64,000 nt of DNA from Allium sativum (GCA_030737875.1 CM060926.1:162885579-162949578), one strand, 5' to 3'; counted from the stretch's first letter, positions 44,047 to 57,064 are shown. The notes: generated from the sequence alone by a model not told the origin. Translations and numbers: made by a program.

Positions 44047-47000
44047 TGTAACGGCCCAGATTTTTGACCATTTAGTTTAATATTTAAAAATGTTTTTTTT
44101 ATATTGTTTTGGAATTTTAAATGGTTTAATTTCAATAATTTTGATTATTTTATTAATATAATAATATTTTATTCCGAAATGGTAGAAATTTAGTGAATCT
44201 GCAATATAATGTGAATTGGCAGTATAAAAGGATAAATTTTTAATTTAAAATAGTACGTTTACAAAGGAAATAGTAGCTAACAAACTCGGATTTCGATGAA
44301 ATCAGTTTCATTAAATCCGAAATGATGAAATTAGGTAACCAACCAAGTTACGTCAAAAATGGCATCCGTATGTGGAAAAGAAAAAAATAAAAGGCCAAAA
44401 TTTGAACTAAATTTTGACGGTAATTGGAATTTGCTAATGCTAACGGCCAAACTGGAACCTGAGACCTATCCAGGAAAATTCTAAACATAGGATATTAGCT
44501 ATATATGAAGTCTGGGAAAATCCTATAGCAGATATAGAAAGTTATTAAGAAAACAAAATTTAAATAAATTATTTTAAAATCTAAACGAACTCCGATTTTT
44601 TATTTGAATACATAGGATTGAAGTACGTTAAAAACCGGACTAGATGATGGAAGAATTTCTGAAAACCGTTATCGTTTGATACTCCAACATGAGACCGGAA
44701 TGTGTTGAAACTAACACAAAACACTATTTTGAATTTGAATTTAAATTATTTGAAAGTTCAAACGAATTCGAATTTGAAATATTTTTATATATTATTGAAA
44801 AGCAAGAAAAATTGAACAACATGGTTGAAAAAGATTTTGGATACGGTATCAATAAGTAAGTCAAATTAACGTCCGAATAGGGTTGAGAAAACACACTTTA
44901 CTATTCATAAATTATTAAATTTATTAATAATTTAATTAATTTAAGGATTAATCCTAACCATCCATTTTCGACCGTTGGATTCGCGCAACCTCAGCCATCC
45001 ATGTGACTCCTTCGGCTATAAATTGCCCCCCCCCCTTCATTTTAAACTCACTCTTCCTCCTTCTCTTTCAAGCTTGGGCAATAGCCGAAATTATAATAAA
45101 ATAATAGAAAATAGGGAAAAGGAAGAAAGGGAGAAAGGAGGGCAAGACGGGGAGCTAGGGACTCTTAGGCTGAGGCTTGGGCTTCACGGGGTAAGTTTTT
45201 AAATAGTATTTATTTATTTATTTTGGTAATATATATATATATATGTATATATATATAATAATTAAAATAGAATTTGTAGAAATAAATATCGGAACATTCT
45301 AAGGGTGACAGAAAGGATAGTGTCTACGGCTTGAGTTTGGAAAATATAGTTTCCTGCTCTCTCTGGCTATCCCTAACTGATCTGACGGATGGGATGCTTA
45401 ATTTAAATTTAAAATTTAATTTGAATTTAATTTGAATTTAAAATAGACCAGGGGTATTTTCGTAATTTTTAACTATAAACTTTAAAAGCTTATAACTTTT
45501 CCGAAACAAGTCGAATTTCCATGAAATAAGGACCATTGGATTCTTATTGAAAAATACTTTCAAATGAGTTACAGAAGATTTTTGATCCGAGTTATAATTT
45601 TTAAGTTATAATTAAATGAATATTTTTTAAATATTTTATTTGGAAATAAAATTTTATTAATATTAAAATGGTTTTTCAATTTTAAAAATTGGATATGGCT
45701 AGAGATGGGAAAGTAGGATTTTTTTAGAAGGGCAGGAAAGGTAATTTGGCTAATAACGCAATTAGGAATTAATTAAGATAAAAATAATTAAATTAATTAA
45801 ATTAAATATATATTCATTTAAATTAGGTAAAAATTGTAAATAGCATAACTTTTGCATACGTTAACGAAATTTAACGAAACAAGATCCATTGGGATCGCAG
45901 GGGCGAGACCTGCCCGATGGCACTGACTAGGAGTCATTCGGATGCTGTTGAAAATTCAGTTAATTTTGGATGGTCGTCCCAAATTAAATGCAACAAATGC
46001 GTCAACCGTCGACCAGAACAAATTCTGGTGAGTTAATTCTCACACCTTCTGAAATTCTGTGATGTGGTAAATTCATATTAAAAATATAATTTACCTTTAA
46101 AAATATAAATTGGTTGACTGGTTGCTATTGGCTGATTATTGGTTGCAGTTATCTATAGATGGTTGAATTTATTTCATATATTATTATGAAATGTTTAACG
46201 AGCTGTGATGCAGGGCAGAACAGGTTGGAGGGATCCGACCGGATTCCTCAAATGTTATATGTGTTGGTTGTTTGTTTCTATTTTTGATATTTGAACTGTT
46301 TAAGCCCCTATGGTTGAAAAACCTGTTTGAGCATGATGGTTGAACAAATAATCACCCTTGTTGTGTTTAAATCAACCGACAGTGTTGATTTGGTAATTGG
46401 CAGTGAATGGCCTAAAATGTGTTGTTTTAACGTCGTTCGACCGTTCGGTGAAACGACGCAGTTTTAAAGTTATAAATTATTTTATAAATAAATTGGGTCG
46501 TTTCAAGTATTTTATTTAAGTAATTAAATAAGAAGTTTATAATTAAATATTTTAATCAAGTTTATAAAGGAACTATTTAAATGGTGAGTGGCAAAATGGT
46601 ATGACGTATAATCCAAGTTTTCAAACGGGATTTGAAAATGAGTTTTTATAAATGAATAGGGGAAATTCCAATGAAGTTTTACTTAATGTTTTATTTGTTT
46701 AGTAAGACGAATTCAAATCGAATAAATTGGATAATTGATTTGAAATGAAATAAAATGATGGTTTTAAAATAAAATATTAGAAATGGTTAAATTTAACTTA
46801 AGAGATTATCATGAGTATTTAAGAAGAAATCCAAGTCGGATTTTAAAGGGTTTAAACCAAAATGATAACTTTAAAAAGTTAAAGACTTGAATTAGGCAAA
46901 GGTTGTAGTTGAAACAAGAATTACAAATAAAGAGAAAACCCATACGATTGTTTGGTATTAGATTTGGTAAATGTATTCCTGGAACTAAAATTCAAGTTAA

Positions 47001-48862
47001 AAGGTGTCGTATAGTTAAGAGGTGGAAAAGATGATTCTTAATCCAAGATAAGATTATTATAAGAATGCAAATAGATTGAAGTAAATTATTTGACCAGAGG
47101 TTTTGATAATAAATCAAAACATTATAAGCAGAGTAATGATTCAAGTTAAAAGTGATACTTTTAATGAATATTTACTTAATTAAACGAATTAAATAAAGAG
47201 ATTATCGAAAAGAGATTTCAAATGTAAGAAATGGTTTATTAAACCATATTTGTAATCGAGATGGTAAACAAGTGGCTATGAGAAAGTAAGTTACAAACTG
47301 GTATTTATTCTGAGATAAGGACGTTGTCGATCAAGGTCTGAGAGGTAAATAGAATACCCCAACTTGAACGGCTTCATTTTTATCGAGGAATGATATTAGT
47401 TTGGAGTGAGTGAAGGTGCGTACGACTGCTAGCGTAATTCGCAGGGCTGCAGATAGCCTACGGTGGTCGGATGTTTCTTGAGGGAATCAGGCGTAACCAT
47501 TGTGATCGCTGCGATCTAGGGTCAGGCGAATAGAGTTAAGTCGAATATTAGAGTTGATTAACGATTTTGTTAAATATAATCTAAAGAGGTCAGGTAGTGC
47601 CAAGTGCCAAATCAACAAACTGATGTTATTGACACATTTGTTATTTTGATAGTTAAAACACCGACTATCAAAAGCAGACCAATACAATTGTTGGTACGGA
47701 AAGACCGGGATCGAATTTATATTCGAAAACCATTCCGACCAACAAACACATGAAGACGTCGATTGAAGACAGAGCAAGTGAAGACCATGGATCTTCATAA
47801 GCGGAAGGACTACTAGTTCAATCTCTCTGGCTTGCAACCAGAGTTATTCGATTTGTGATTCTGTCGTGATTGAAATCCACGGGTTGCAAGGACTACTCGC
47901 TACTGATCCATGGGGTGATTCCTATATTGGATGCGGTAGGAGAGTACCTTCGGTTCATCCTGTTCCTGGATGACGTGTATGGACGAGTGTCTGACAGAGT
48001 ATTTCCAAAGGGGTCACGTACGTTGATTTCTCCAAATGTACCATAGTTGATGGCGGAGAAATGGTTATTCTCTAGCCTAATAACTAGAGTATTTTTGTGG
48101 ACGTCAATTAGTGATATCTGATGGATCTGACAATGTGGCATTCAAAGTGAATGATGGCCAGATGTTCGAAGAGATGAATTCTAGCCTCAAGCCTCATCAA
48201 CCGGGAAATGACAAAAATCGGGCAGGCAGCATGGCTATGTGGGTCGCTCCCATTAGGGTGTATGATCACCTATCTAGAGAAATTCCTTTTGCTTCTTTAA
48301 TCTATCAATGCTGTCCCTTTTACGAGAGACGGTGGTTTGAGCCTAACCGTCGGTGATATACATTTGATACACTCAAGCGAAATGAGTGGTCGGTCATGTG
48401 AGGGCCGGGTTGCAAGACGTTCTTGTTGAACCCAGTGTATTCGCCTCTAGAGATACACGTGCGGAAGGTGGTCCCATACCTTGTCAGGTTGGAAATCCAA
48501 TATCCAATAAGCGCCCGTGGTTTTGGTTTGTATACTATATATGGGGATCGTGAGATGCAAGCGTTCCTCTAGATTGATATTTACTTGTATTTAGACATTA
48601 TGATAATATCAGATCAAGTTATGATTTTCAAAAATGGTTTGGGTTATACTATGGTAAAAACAGTCCGTGTTTATGTGTGGACTGGTCTTACTATTATCCT
48701 TTTGTTTCGAAAAGGATTTTCCAAAGTTAAACAAGTGTGTGTGCTGTGAATTTATCACTGAAAGTATTCCAGACTGACCTGGTGTATTTTGTTTTAAATC
48801 AAATGTGCTCGGGTCAGACCGAGTATGTTCCAGGTTAGGTTTCGCTTGGAATTTCAGGAGAT
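44047..48862 (+). repeat. O right (3') LTR, truncated
   Basis: Starts TGTAACGGCCCAG and follows the left LTR until about 48862, where similarity stops (AGGAGATGGATTTG against AGGAGCTGGAAGC at 42501). The last 315 bp or so and the second TSD are missing. It keeps the empty target sites of A and D and a 10-C tract near 45026. Confidence 0.85.
45017..45024 (+). promoter_or_regulatory. TATA box of O right LTR
   Basis: TATAAATT; the last base differs from the left copy (TATAAATA). Confidence 0.5.
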
Positions 48863-49461
48863 GGATTTGAAAATATTCCAGACATAGAATTCTCCTGAAT
48901 TTGAAAATGAATATTCATTTACAAATCGAATGATTTGTTTATGTACAACTATTTGACGGACATTAATCGGGACGATAAATTTTACATATCGCCCAACTTC
49001 ACGAACAAAAATCTATATTTGTTGATTGAAACCCCACATGGGTGTTGGGATGATATTTGACGTACACTAATCCCAACTATTTAGTTGTATGTCAATCGAT
49101 GGGTTGATAGGCTGTATAAGTGTTATTAATTTATTTTAATGATTATAAAGTGGTAGAAGGCACTCTGGATGATAGTTGATTATTTATAATGGTAGTTATA
49201 TACATGTGTTGTATGAAATCCATATAAGTAACATTATATGGTATTTGATTGGGCCTCATCCCAATTTGGAAAATAAAGAATATTTTAAAACAATATTCAG
49301 TAAAGGATTTAATAATATTCATGTGGTGAATAAAACTCATATTGGTTAGATATGCGCCATTTTGACGCGAACGATATTTATATCGATTTTATTCCTTTTT
49401 ATAACGAATATCGAAAAGGAAATGATTTCAAAATCAAATACTTTGAAAATATTATCATTTA
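48863..49461 (+). repeat. X1 right LTR, later part
   Basis: 48900-49110 is homologous to 53435-53629 in X2, and 49252-49461 to 1-210 in the X1 left LTR. It rejoins X1 after a deletion that removed the end of O and roughly 2 kb of X1. It ends ATTTA, the likely target duplication of X2. No gene. Confidence 0.65.
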
Positions 49462-50348
49462 TGTAACAACCCGGAAAATCTGAGCCAAATTAAAATTTTT
49501 ATTTTTGCGATTTTAATGGATTTTGATTATTTAAAATGAATACTTTAAATAATAACGACGAAAAATTTATTTAAATCGAAGTTAAAACGAATAAATTTAT
49601 TTTAATTATATAACGAGCCTGAAATGGCGCGGTAGTTCGAAAATTCAATTTCTAATTTCAATTAGACATAAAGAATTCAATATAAGTCAGAATTGGACGA
49701 AATAAGAAGTATCCGAATCTGTTTACTCATATCTTTCTAACGAAGCAAAGAAACCGAGATTTCACTTAATAGAGTGAAAGATATGTCCAATTTAAAATTC
49801 AGAAAAGTCGCTGTGGAATTTATACATATTTTAATATATATATGGCCCTTAAAAAAAGCCATTTTGCATACGACCACTGTTTTCGACGAAACCACTTTTG
49901 TTGGATCCGTGATGTCAAATTATTGCTTTGTTTCAAAATTCATAATTTTTGAAATCAGTATGTGAACGGGGAAAAAGAAAACGTGTTTTAACAGTTTCAA
50001 TCAATTTCGATCGACCAGAAAATGGCCATTTTTCAAATGGTCTCAGAATTTCACGAAATTAGTTTTGTTAGGACCGTATCGTCAATACGAAGCTAGAAAT
50101 AATTTTTCTGGAATTTTTGGAGTCAGTATCTGGCCCCTGTAATTTAAAATGAACGTTCAAATTCAATATATACTGATTTATATTTTAAATTTGGTAAAAA
50201 TATATCATAACAGCCGAATTGGGTTACGAAACATATCCCATTGCGTTCGGAAAGGGGTAATTAGCTAGAGGCGATAGTTATTAGGTTTAAATTGAAGTTC
50301 GAATAAAAATTTAACTTTTGGAGTTTAAAACTAAATAAAATATATAAT

Positions 50349-50356
50349 TATATATA
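50349..50356 (+). promoter_or_regulatory. TATA-like box of X2 LTR
   Basis: TATATATA-type sequence upstream of GAAAGCCAACCCC. Confidence 0.35.
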
Positions 50357-50767
50357 TTGAAAGCCAACCCCACATCCCATTTCCCGTTCCCCAATCGTTT
50401 TCCTTCAGATAAATAAAAAAAAAACACCATTGTTTTCTCGTCGCTCCCCAGCGATTGTTCACCGTGCCCCCCGTTGCTCCTCCGCCGTTGGCGATCTCCA
50501 CAAGCCCCTCTCCCTTCTTCGATTGTCCCTCCTCCTCTGATGTGAACCGCGCCCAACAAAAAAAACCCTAGCTCCAGATCTGAAAACCGCCGCCACCAAC
50601 GGCCACCACAGCCCCAATGCCAACTTTGATTGCAAAGAAAAAATTGGTTTTTCCTATAGCAAATAGAAAACTTGATTTTTATTGATATGATATCATGATA
50701 AAAATGTGATTCTTTCATACATGATTGCAAAGTAAAAATTGTTTTTTTTTATATATGAAAACATAGT

Positions 50768-50899
50768 AAAGATTCGATTTTTCTTTATATGAATAGCGTA
50801 TAAAAATTCGATTTTTCTTTATATGAATAGCGTATAAAAATTTGATTTTTCTTTATATGAATAACGTGTAAAGATTCGATTTTTATTTATATAAGTAGC
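50768..50899 (+). repeat. tandem array of about 36-bp units in X2
   Basis: Three to four units of AAATTCGATTTTTCTTTATA followed by TGAATAGCGTAT, with small changes. Confidence 0.7.
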
Positions 50900-51145
50900 G
50901 TTGTAAAATATATATAATCTTTATATAGAAAGTAGCGAAGAAAAATATAATTTTTCCATGTATGAAGTAGCGAATAAAAATGTGATATTTATCATATATG
51001 TAGCATAATAAAAATAAAAATATAATCGTTACAGTATATGAAGTGAAATAAAAATATGAACTTTATTTTTATCATGAAGTAGTGAGAATAAAGATTCGAT
51101 TTTTATATGAGTAGCGGATTAAAAATAGCATTTTTATATAATGGA

Positions 51146-51285
51146 GAATATAAAAATATGATTTTTATATATGTAATGAAATAAAAATATGATTTTTATA
51201 TATGTAATGAAATAGAAATATGATTTTTATGTATGTAATGAAATAAAAATATGATTTTTATATATGTAATGAAATAAAAATATAA
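51146..51285 (+). repeat. 31-bp tandem array in X2
   Basis: Units of AAATAAAAATATGATTTTTA plus TATATGTAATG. The array continues after the retroposon at 52715-52765, which shows that the retroposon inserted into it. Confidence 0.75.
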
Positions 51286-51290
51286 TTTTT
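51277..51290. repeat. probable target duplication of retroposon (left)
   Basis: AAAATATAATTTTT, one mismatch to AAAATATGATTTTT at 52715-52728. Because the target is itself repetitive, this pairing is not conclusive. Confidence 0.45.
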
Positions 51291-52714
51291 TTTTGGCATA
51301 GCCGACCGGCTTTTATAGTGTTCCGTAACACTATTTTATTATGACTAATAATAAAATTACAATATAGTACAGGTGACTGTAGTTAGCAGTCAGCTAGTTC
51401 GGTTTTTAAGGTGGACCGTCCACCGTTAATGGCATTTATAGTGGGCCGTCCAATGAATCTAATCTAGATTACAGTTCAGAAGCTAGTTTATGTTACTATA
51501 CTACTATATATCGTCTCCACGCAGGAAGAATTGACATAAATACAAGCTACACAAAAGCAACGAGTACAAATTACATGTTAAAAACTTTGGCTAGTGCTTA
51601 GAAAAAGCATCCTTAATTAGACCAGACAGTTGCCACCCATCAAGCCGTAAATAAGTCACATTCTAACATTTACTTCTCGAGCCACACGCAACACACAGCA
51701 TGAGCACTGCATCACATGAAGCTTCCATCCTATCTCAAGACTGTACACAGTGTACCATTAAGCAATAGGAGATGGGACCTTACAAGGTAGATTACATACA
51801 ATAGAACCTAGCATAACAAGCTTGAAAGAAATCCAAGCACCAGAACATGAAATAAACAGAACTCAGAAGGACGAGTGCTCAGATCTAATGAGGTGAAAAG
51901 AGTAAGGCCAATGACTACGGTTCAATTACCGGCAAACATTACATTGATGCCAGCAGCAGCATCACATAGCATTGAAACACCAGGACCAACAAACATAAGC
52001 TAAATTCTTCACCAATAACAAAAGATAAGGGAATGTAATTATCCAGAAAACATACTATGTGAATCGACAGACTGTCGAACCATGCCAAAGATCAGCAAGC
52101 AACCATATACCACCAAAATAAAATCACCAGCATCGTTGAATGATCTATACGAGGCCATTCACTCGTCGAGCAGGCCAGGTACTACATACGGGATCCAAAG
52201 TTGAAGGCAGAGGATTGAGCTGACCAAGCAATAGGCTCAGGAGCAGCACATAACACATAGTCCAGGGTTGTCGGAGAAGAACCACAGCATCTCAAAGTTA
52301 AAGAGAAGAAGCAGATCTGAAAGCCTTATAGTACTGGACCAGGAAAGCTATGACACAACTGCCATACCACAAAAAGTGGGCCCAGGAGCATCTAAACCCG
52401 GCACCAGGAGAGTAAAGACGATGATCTGAGAATAGAAAGCAAGGTCTTTGACTCAGAGGATCGTACTCGAAAAACGAGCGAAGGTCAATGAAAAGCTTGG
52501 ATCTTGAAATGAAACGTAGATTTCGGTGAAAACCCTTACGCGTGACGAAAGCCTGGTAGAAAGAGGGAAGAAGAAAAGAGATTGTAGAGCCGATGATTTG
52601 AGGTAGCTGTGAGGAGAAAAGAGAACGCTGTGAGGGGAGAGAAAGAAGTGGGTACCAGGTCGCCATTTACAAGTTTCTCACAGAAACCAAGCTTTAAAAA
52701 CGTGCTTCATGTTG
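51286..52714 (-). mobile_element. unclassified polyA-tailed retroposed sequence
   Basis: 1.4 kb of mixed-composition DNA inside an AT-rich repeat array, ending on the minus strand in a run of A (T run at 51286-51294 on the +) with a 14-bp near-duplication on each side. It lacks LTRs and recognisable LINE RT or endonuclease. Near the 3' end are short inverted repeats: ATAGTGTT/AACACTAT around CCGT (about 51316-51335) and GGTGGAC/GTCCACC (51410-51424). The 5' part looks like a plant transcript leader rich in CTTCTC. It may be a processed pseudogene, a retrocopied non-coding RNA, or a SINE/LINE derivative. Confidence 0.55.
52298..52666 (-). pseudogene. 122-codon ORF of unknown nature in the retroposon
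   Basis: Starts MATWYPLLSLPSQRSL about 50 nt from the retroposon 5' end, rich in Ser, Phe and Leu. I do not recognise it. It may be a remnant of the parent gene or a chance frame through a leader sequence. Confidence 0.25.
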
Positions 52715-52728
52715 AAAATATGATTTTT
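52715..52728. repeat. probable target duplication of retroposon (right)
   Basis: AAAATATGATTTTT, pair of 51277-51290. Confidence 0.45.
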
Positions 52729-54873
52729 ATATATGTAATGAAATAAAAATATGATTTTTATATATATGCAAGCGAGATAAAAATTCTATTTTTACATGTA
52801 TGGTTTTGAAATAAAAATATGATTTTTATATATGTAAGCATCGTTATAGAAAAATATGATTTTTCATCGTGTAAAAGAAATATTTATAGATTAGATAAAA
52901 ATGGGATTTTTATCGTATGTATGAAATAACTTTTAATTCTATAAAAATATGATTTTCAGATTATACATATGATGAATAAAATAGAAGCGACTGGGTTGAT
53001 TCTCTGAAGCTCAAATTCGCGTTGCGCTAGCATTAGATAAAGAACGGCGGAGTGGATCCCTAAGTTGAGAACTCTCACACTGAATTTATTTATACATTTA
53101 TTTATTTATAACTGCATATATGAACTGTTCCCCCGTCGTCCACAGTCCATGGATGACTTGTGTGATTGTTTAGTTTGGTTAATTGGATTGTTTGGTTGAA
53201 TTTGGTTTGGGAAATAAGATGAGATTGTTTAGATTAGTATGTGTATGGCGCAGGCCATTATTAGACTGGGGTTAAGGATAGGCCTTATCCCGTTTCTAGT
53301 ATCGCGCCGTTATGCCGCCGAAATTTTCTAAAATATATTAGAAAAATAAAAATATCATTTTTACTGTGTAAATGAACCGAATAAATATTTTATCGTTAAA
53401 AATAAATTTTTAACATGTTTGTGAATAAAATAAATATTCATTTACAAATCAGATGATTTGTTTATGTACACTGATTTGACTGATATTGATTGGGACAATA
53501 AATTTTACGCATCGCCCAACGGCACAAATAATATTCAGTATTTGCTGTTTGAAACCCCACACGGGTGTTGGGATGATATTTGACATACACTAATCCCAAC
53601 TGTTTAGTGGTATGTCAATCGTTAGGTTGTGTAACACCCCACGTCCATTAATGTCACTCACAAAGGGAATGCATTAACTTCCATGGAGGTTATAAGTGAA
53701 TATAGAACAGAAAAATTACAACAAGACAGATAATAAATAGTACTTGAAAATCTAAAACTTCATTTTATTGCAGCGGAAATTAAACATGTTTGTTACATCA
53801 TAAAACCACAGATCATAACCAAGTACAATATCCATCTTCATAAAAACAAAATACATAATCCCATTACATAAATAGCCATTAAAAAGATAACAAGCTGGAC
53901 TTTACTTCAACGGTCCAAGCTTTCCAAAGAGAGATGAAGCAATTCAATCAAACTCCACTAGAGCTGGGCCCAACCTGAGGACCTAGAGGGGAAAAAGGAT
54001 AGAAATAGAGGGGGTCAGACATAAAGTCTGGCGAGTATGATAATTCTAACAATACTATTATCAAAATAACTAGACTAAGGCATAAGCTGGAAGACAAGTA
54101 AATGTCTATGAACTCTTAGGAAGATAAAGATAGAGTTTAAGATAACGTTAAAGATAACGGTAAAGGCACACCAAATTACTAACGAATGATTACTACACTG
54201 CACCGCACATTACTACACTGCACCACACCAGTCACCCTATTATTTGATCCCACTTGCTTCACACAGAAACTTTATAAATAGCCTTACGTACCCCTAGCTG
54301 ACTACGTAGGTGTCGTCTTCCCCTATCTCCACTAGGTGTACCCTACTACCCACTTTCGATTGGCTCCCTACTCGTAGATACCCGTGCTGGCCCCACAGTG
54401 GGTTGTATCACTCCCCTAAAGTGGCAACCCGATACAACTTGAGAATGCACGGCTTATACCTACACGATGCAACAACGTCTTACCTACCAGCCCGGGTCCA
54501 CACACGCATACGAAACCCGTTGGACTTGCGTTGCCACCGCTCCCCGTTTTGGCCTCTTACAGTCAAACCCAGCATGCGTGTCCCGTCCTCGACTTGGGTC
54601 GAGCCCACAAAGATACATTTGGGATACTGGTCGAAATGGGCCCCCACAAGCTACCCACGTAAGCTTGTCACTAGTATATCCCACTTAACCCTCTTAGTCA
54701 TGTTCATTTACATGTGTGTTTGGTTAAGTCTTACTAATCGTATTTCACATGCCACTAAGGGCACCCCCTAGATTCCTCATGCCACCCAAGGCACCTACTT
54801 AACCCCCATGTCCCACCTTACATGTTTATCTGGTTAAGTATTTCTTAATTCATTCAGGCCATAACCTCATAAA

Positions 54874-55088
54874 GATCTCTCACATTAGACTGGCATTTAT
54901 GGCAACTAGATTTGCCGGGCGGGTCCGGGCAGTCTTACACCATAAAAGAGTCTAACCTCGTGTCTTTACAACCATTATGCTTTAGTTTAGGCCTAGGACC
55001 TCTCACATTGGGCTGACATTTGTGACCACTGGATTTGCCGGGCGGGTCCGGGCAGGTTTACGTCACAAACGAGTCCAACCTCGTGTCC
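54874..55088. repeat. paired stem modules in C left LTR
   Basis: Unit 1: outer TTAGACT 54885-54891 / AGTCTAA 54949-54955, inner TTTATGG 54896-54902 / CCATAAA 54940-54946. Unit 2: outer TTGGGCT 55008-55014 / AGTCCAA 55072-55078, inner TTTGTGAC 55019-55026 / GTCACAAA 55062-55069. The apex is GCCGGGCGGGTCCGGGCAG. Confidence 0.7.
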
Positions 55089-56123
55089 TAAGCATTGATT
55101 AACACTTAAAATCTTTTACCCCAGTTTTAATAATTCCCTATTCAAATTATTAATTAAGTCAACTTTTAATGATGTCCATAATTGACTCAATTATGGCCAT
55201 CCACTTATGGCTTGCAAAATCATATCAATTGCACCCCAACTTTTTAATATTAAATCCTTAATATTACCCCTACCCCACGTTTATACGTTCGTTTATTCAA
55301 CGCATAATATAGGCTAGACTTGTATAGTCTAGCACCTAGCACAAAGATAAATTATCTCAACATATTGACAATTAAAATAAATCTAATCATAATAGGGGTG
55401 AAACTTGCATAAACTACACATGTTAAGGATCAAAAGGTGTCATCTTGTTAAATGTCTCAATTTACATGATATGATCATAGCCCAAATCTATACATAAACT
55501 TGCATATGGGGTTTTTAGGCAACATAATGATGGTGTGAACTAGCATAGGATATCACATATGTCATAGCATAATTCTAGATGTCATAATAGATGTCTTAGT
55601 ATATGTTCATAACTTTTCTAACCAATCTAACGTGCATATGTGACTTGTCATATAGATCAACATAACCCAAACATGATGATTTAATTAATATCAACTAACT
55701 AGCATAGATGGTAACATCAGGGCCTTTTTAACATGTATGATTCGTCACAACTTAGCATAGAAACTTTCAACATACATAACATCATCATAGCATGATTTAC
55801 AACATATAAGATATCATCATCACATAACATTGGATTTACAATATACATGATAGCAAAAGGGGTTTGCAACAACATATATGATAATTCACATCATCTACTC
55901 ATAATCCATTCATAACTCAACCTAATTAAAATAATAATAATCTTGTTAAGATCATCATACTCACAACTTAGAGAAGAAAAGAGAGAGTTTTGCTTTGCTT
56001 TAGGGTTGAGAGAATTAGAATTGAATTTTCTTTTCTTCTTTCCTAGTTGGCGGCGGCTCCATTGATTTCCATGGCGACGGTAACTATTCTATTTTAATTA
56101 GGTTTAGGGTTAGCATTAGGATA

Positions 56124-56131
56124 TATTTATA
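56124..56131 (-). promoter_or_regulatory. TATA box, C 3' LTR
   Basis: TATAAATA on the minus strand, about 360 bp from the inner LTR end. Confidence 0.5.
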
Positions 56132-56491
56132 GGTGTAGGAAGTTATTTAGGACCATTAGATTAACCTTGAACCATGAGAACCAATCAAATGCAAAATCTG
56201 CATTTGAGCGAATCGGCCCATGGGTTGACATCCAAACACCCTGGATTAACCCCTAGTCGACCCAGCAACGCTCGGGTCGACCTCAAAAATGGGCCGGTTC
56301 GGTTATTCCCCCTCCCAATTCGCTGTTATGAACTTTTTCACATATTTATTTATTTAATTTTTAATTTATATATATATATATATATCAATATATATATTTC
56401 TCTGCGCAACCCATTTCACTTAATTCTTTTCTAAAAATTAAGTATACTTTAATTTATGAATTTTAATGTTATAAAATTACGGGGTGTTACA

Positions 56492-56504
56492 TTCTCCCCT
56501 CCTT
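56492..56504 (-). other. C polypurine tract
   Basis: AAGGAGGGGAGAA on the minus strand, same as in B. Confidence 0.8.
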
Positions 56505-57064
56505 AAAGGATTTCGTCCCCGAAATCTCCAAGTCAAGAAGAATGTATATCCTACCATCTAATCGTCCATCTACTCAACCATCAAACACCAGCATCCATTG
56601 TCCTTAAAAGACTTCTAATGCTTTAATGTTTATATGCACAGTGTGTGTATATGTCCATATCTAATGCAAAATTAGGCGGTCTACTGATTCAGTCGACCTC
56701 CTTAGTACAATTCATGATAGTGCCATGCGTCCAATATATATGCAAAAGATTCCTAATAATACATATTAATTCTATATGCGTGCACAACCATCCACCCGAA
56801 TGTAGCAACTATATGATAATACAACCATTATACATCCATTTTACTAAATACATCCATATATATGCAATATGAAGTGACCGAGCAGATCTGGTGCCTAATA
56901 GCGTGTGTATATGCATACACGAGCAACCACTAGCAAACACTTGCATCCACTTTGCATCCACCATACATAACATGTCTCAAACACATGTTTCAACCATAGG
57001 ATTATCCTAACTAAAGGTCAAAGATACTAGCGAGAGGATATACTAAAGTTAAGATAAGTACAAG
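56505..57064 (-). other. C 3' untranslated region
   Basis: Non-coding; homologous to 22719-23228 of B. No gene seen. Confidence 0.6.

Larger units (their letters stand above)
4899..48862 (+). mobile_element. element O: non-autonomous LTR retrotransposon with giant LTRs, containing A, D and B
   Basis: O is a + strand element. Its left LTR is in three pieces (4899-5906, 17261-19425, 40871-42818; about 5.1 kb in total), followed by a 1.2 kb non-coding internal region (42819-44046) and a right LTR (44047-48862) lacking its last few hundred bases. The PBS matches initiator-Met tRNA and a polypurine tract precedes the right LTR. There is no Gag or Pol ORF, so mobility would need proteins from another element. 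The structure is LARD-like. LTR divergence is a few percent by eye. Confidence 0.7.
49462..53629 (+). repeat. X2: second X-family LTR, interrupted by a retroposon and by element C
   Basis: Starts TGTAACAACCCGG. Positions 49462-50075 match 4278-4898. A TATA-like sequence lies at 50349-50356, followed by a C/T-rich stretch resembling a plant 5' leader (50360-50620), then AT-rich tandem arrays. It continues to 53629, where element C begins. The rest of X2 should lie beyond the window. The ORF at 50311-50730 (minus) covers the C/T-rich tract and is not convincing. Confidence 0.65.
53630..56491 (-). repeat. C 3' LTR
   Basis: 2862 bp from TGTAACACCCCACGTCC to ACGGGGTGTTACA. Contains a local duplication of ACATTACTACACTGCACC near 54190-54225 that is single in the right LTR, and the stem modules at 54874-55088. 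No gene. Confidence 0.9.

Noticed and set aside
50311..50730. 139-codon ORF on the minus strand
   Set aside because: It runs across a C/T-rich leader-like tract of the X2 LTR, with low-complexity Gly/Arg composition and no known domain.
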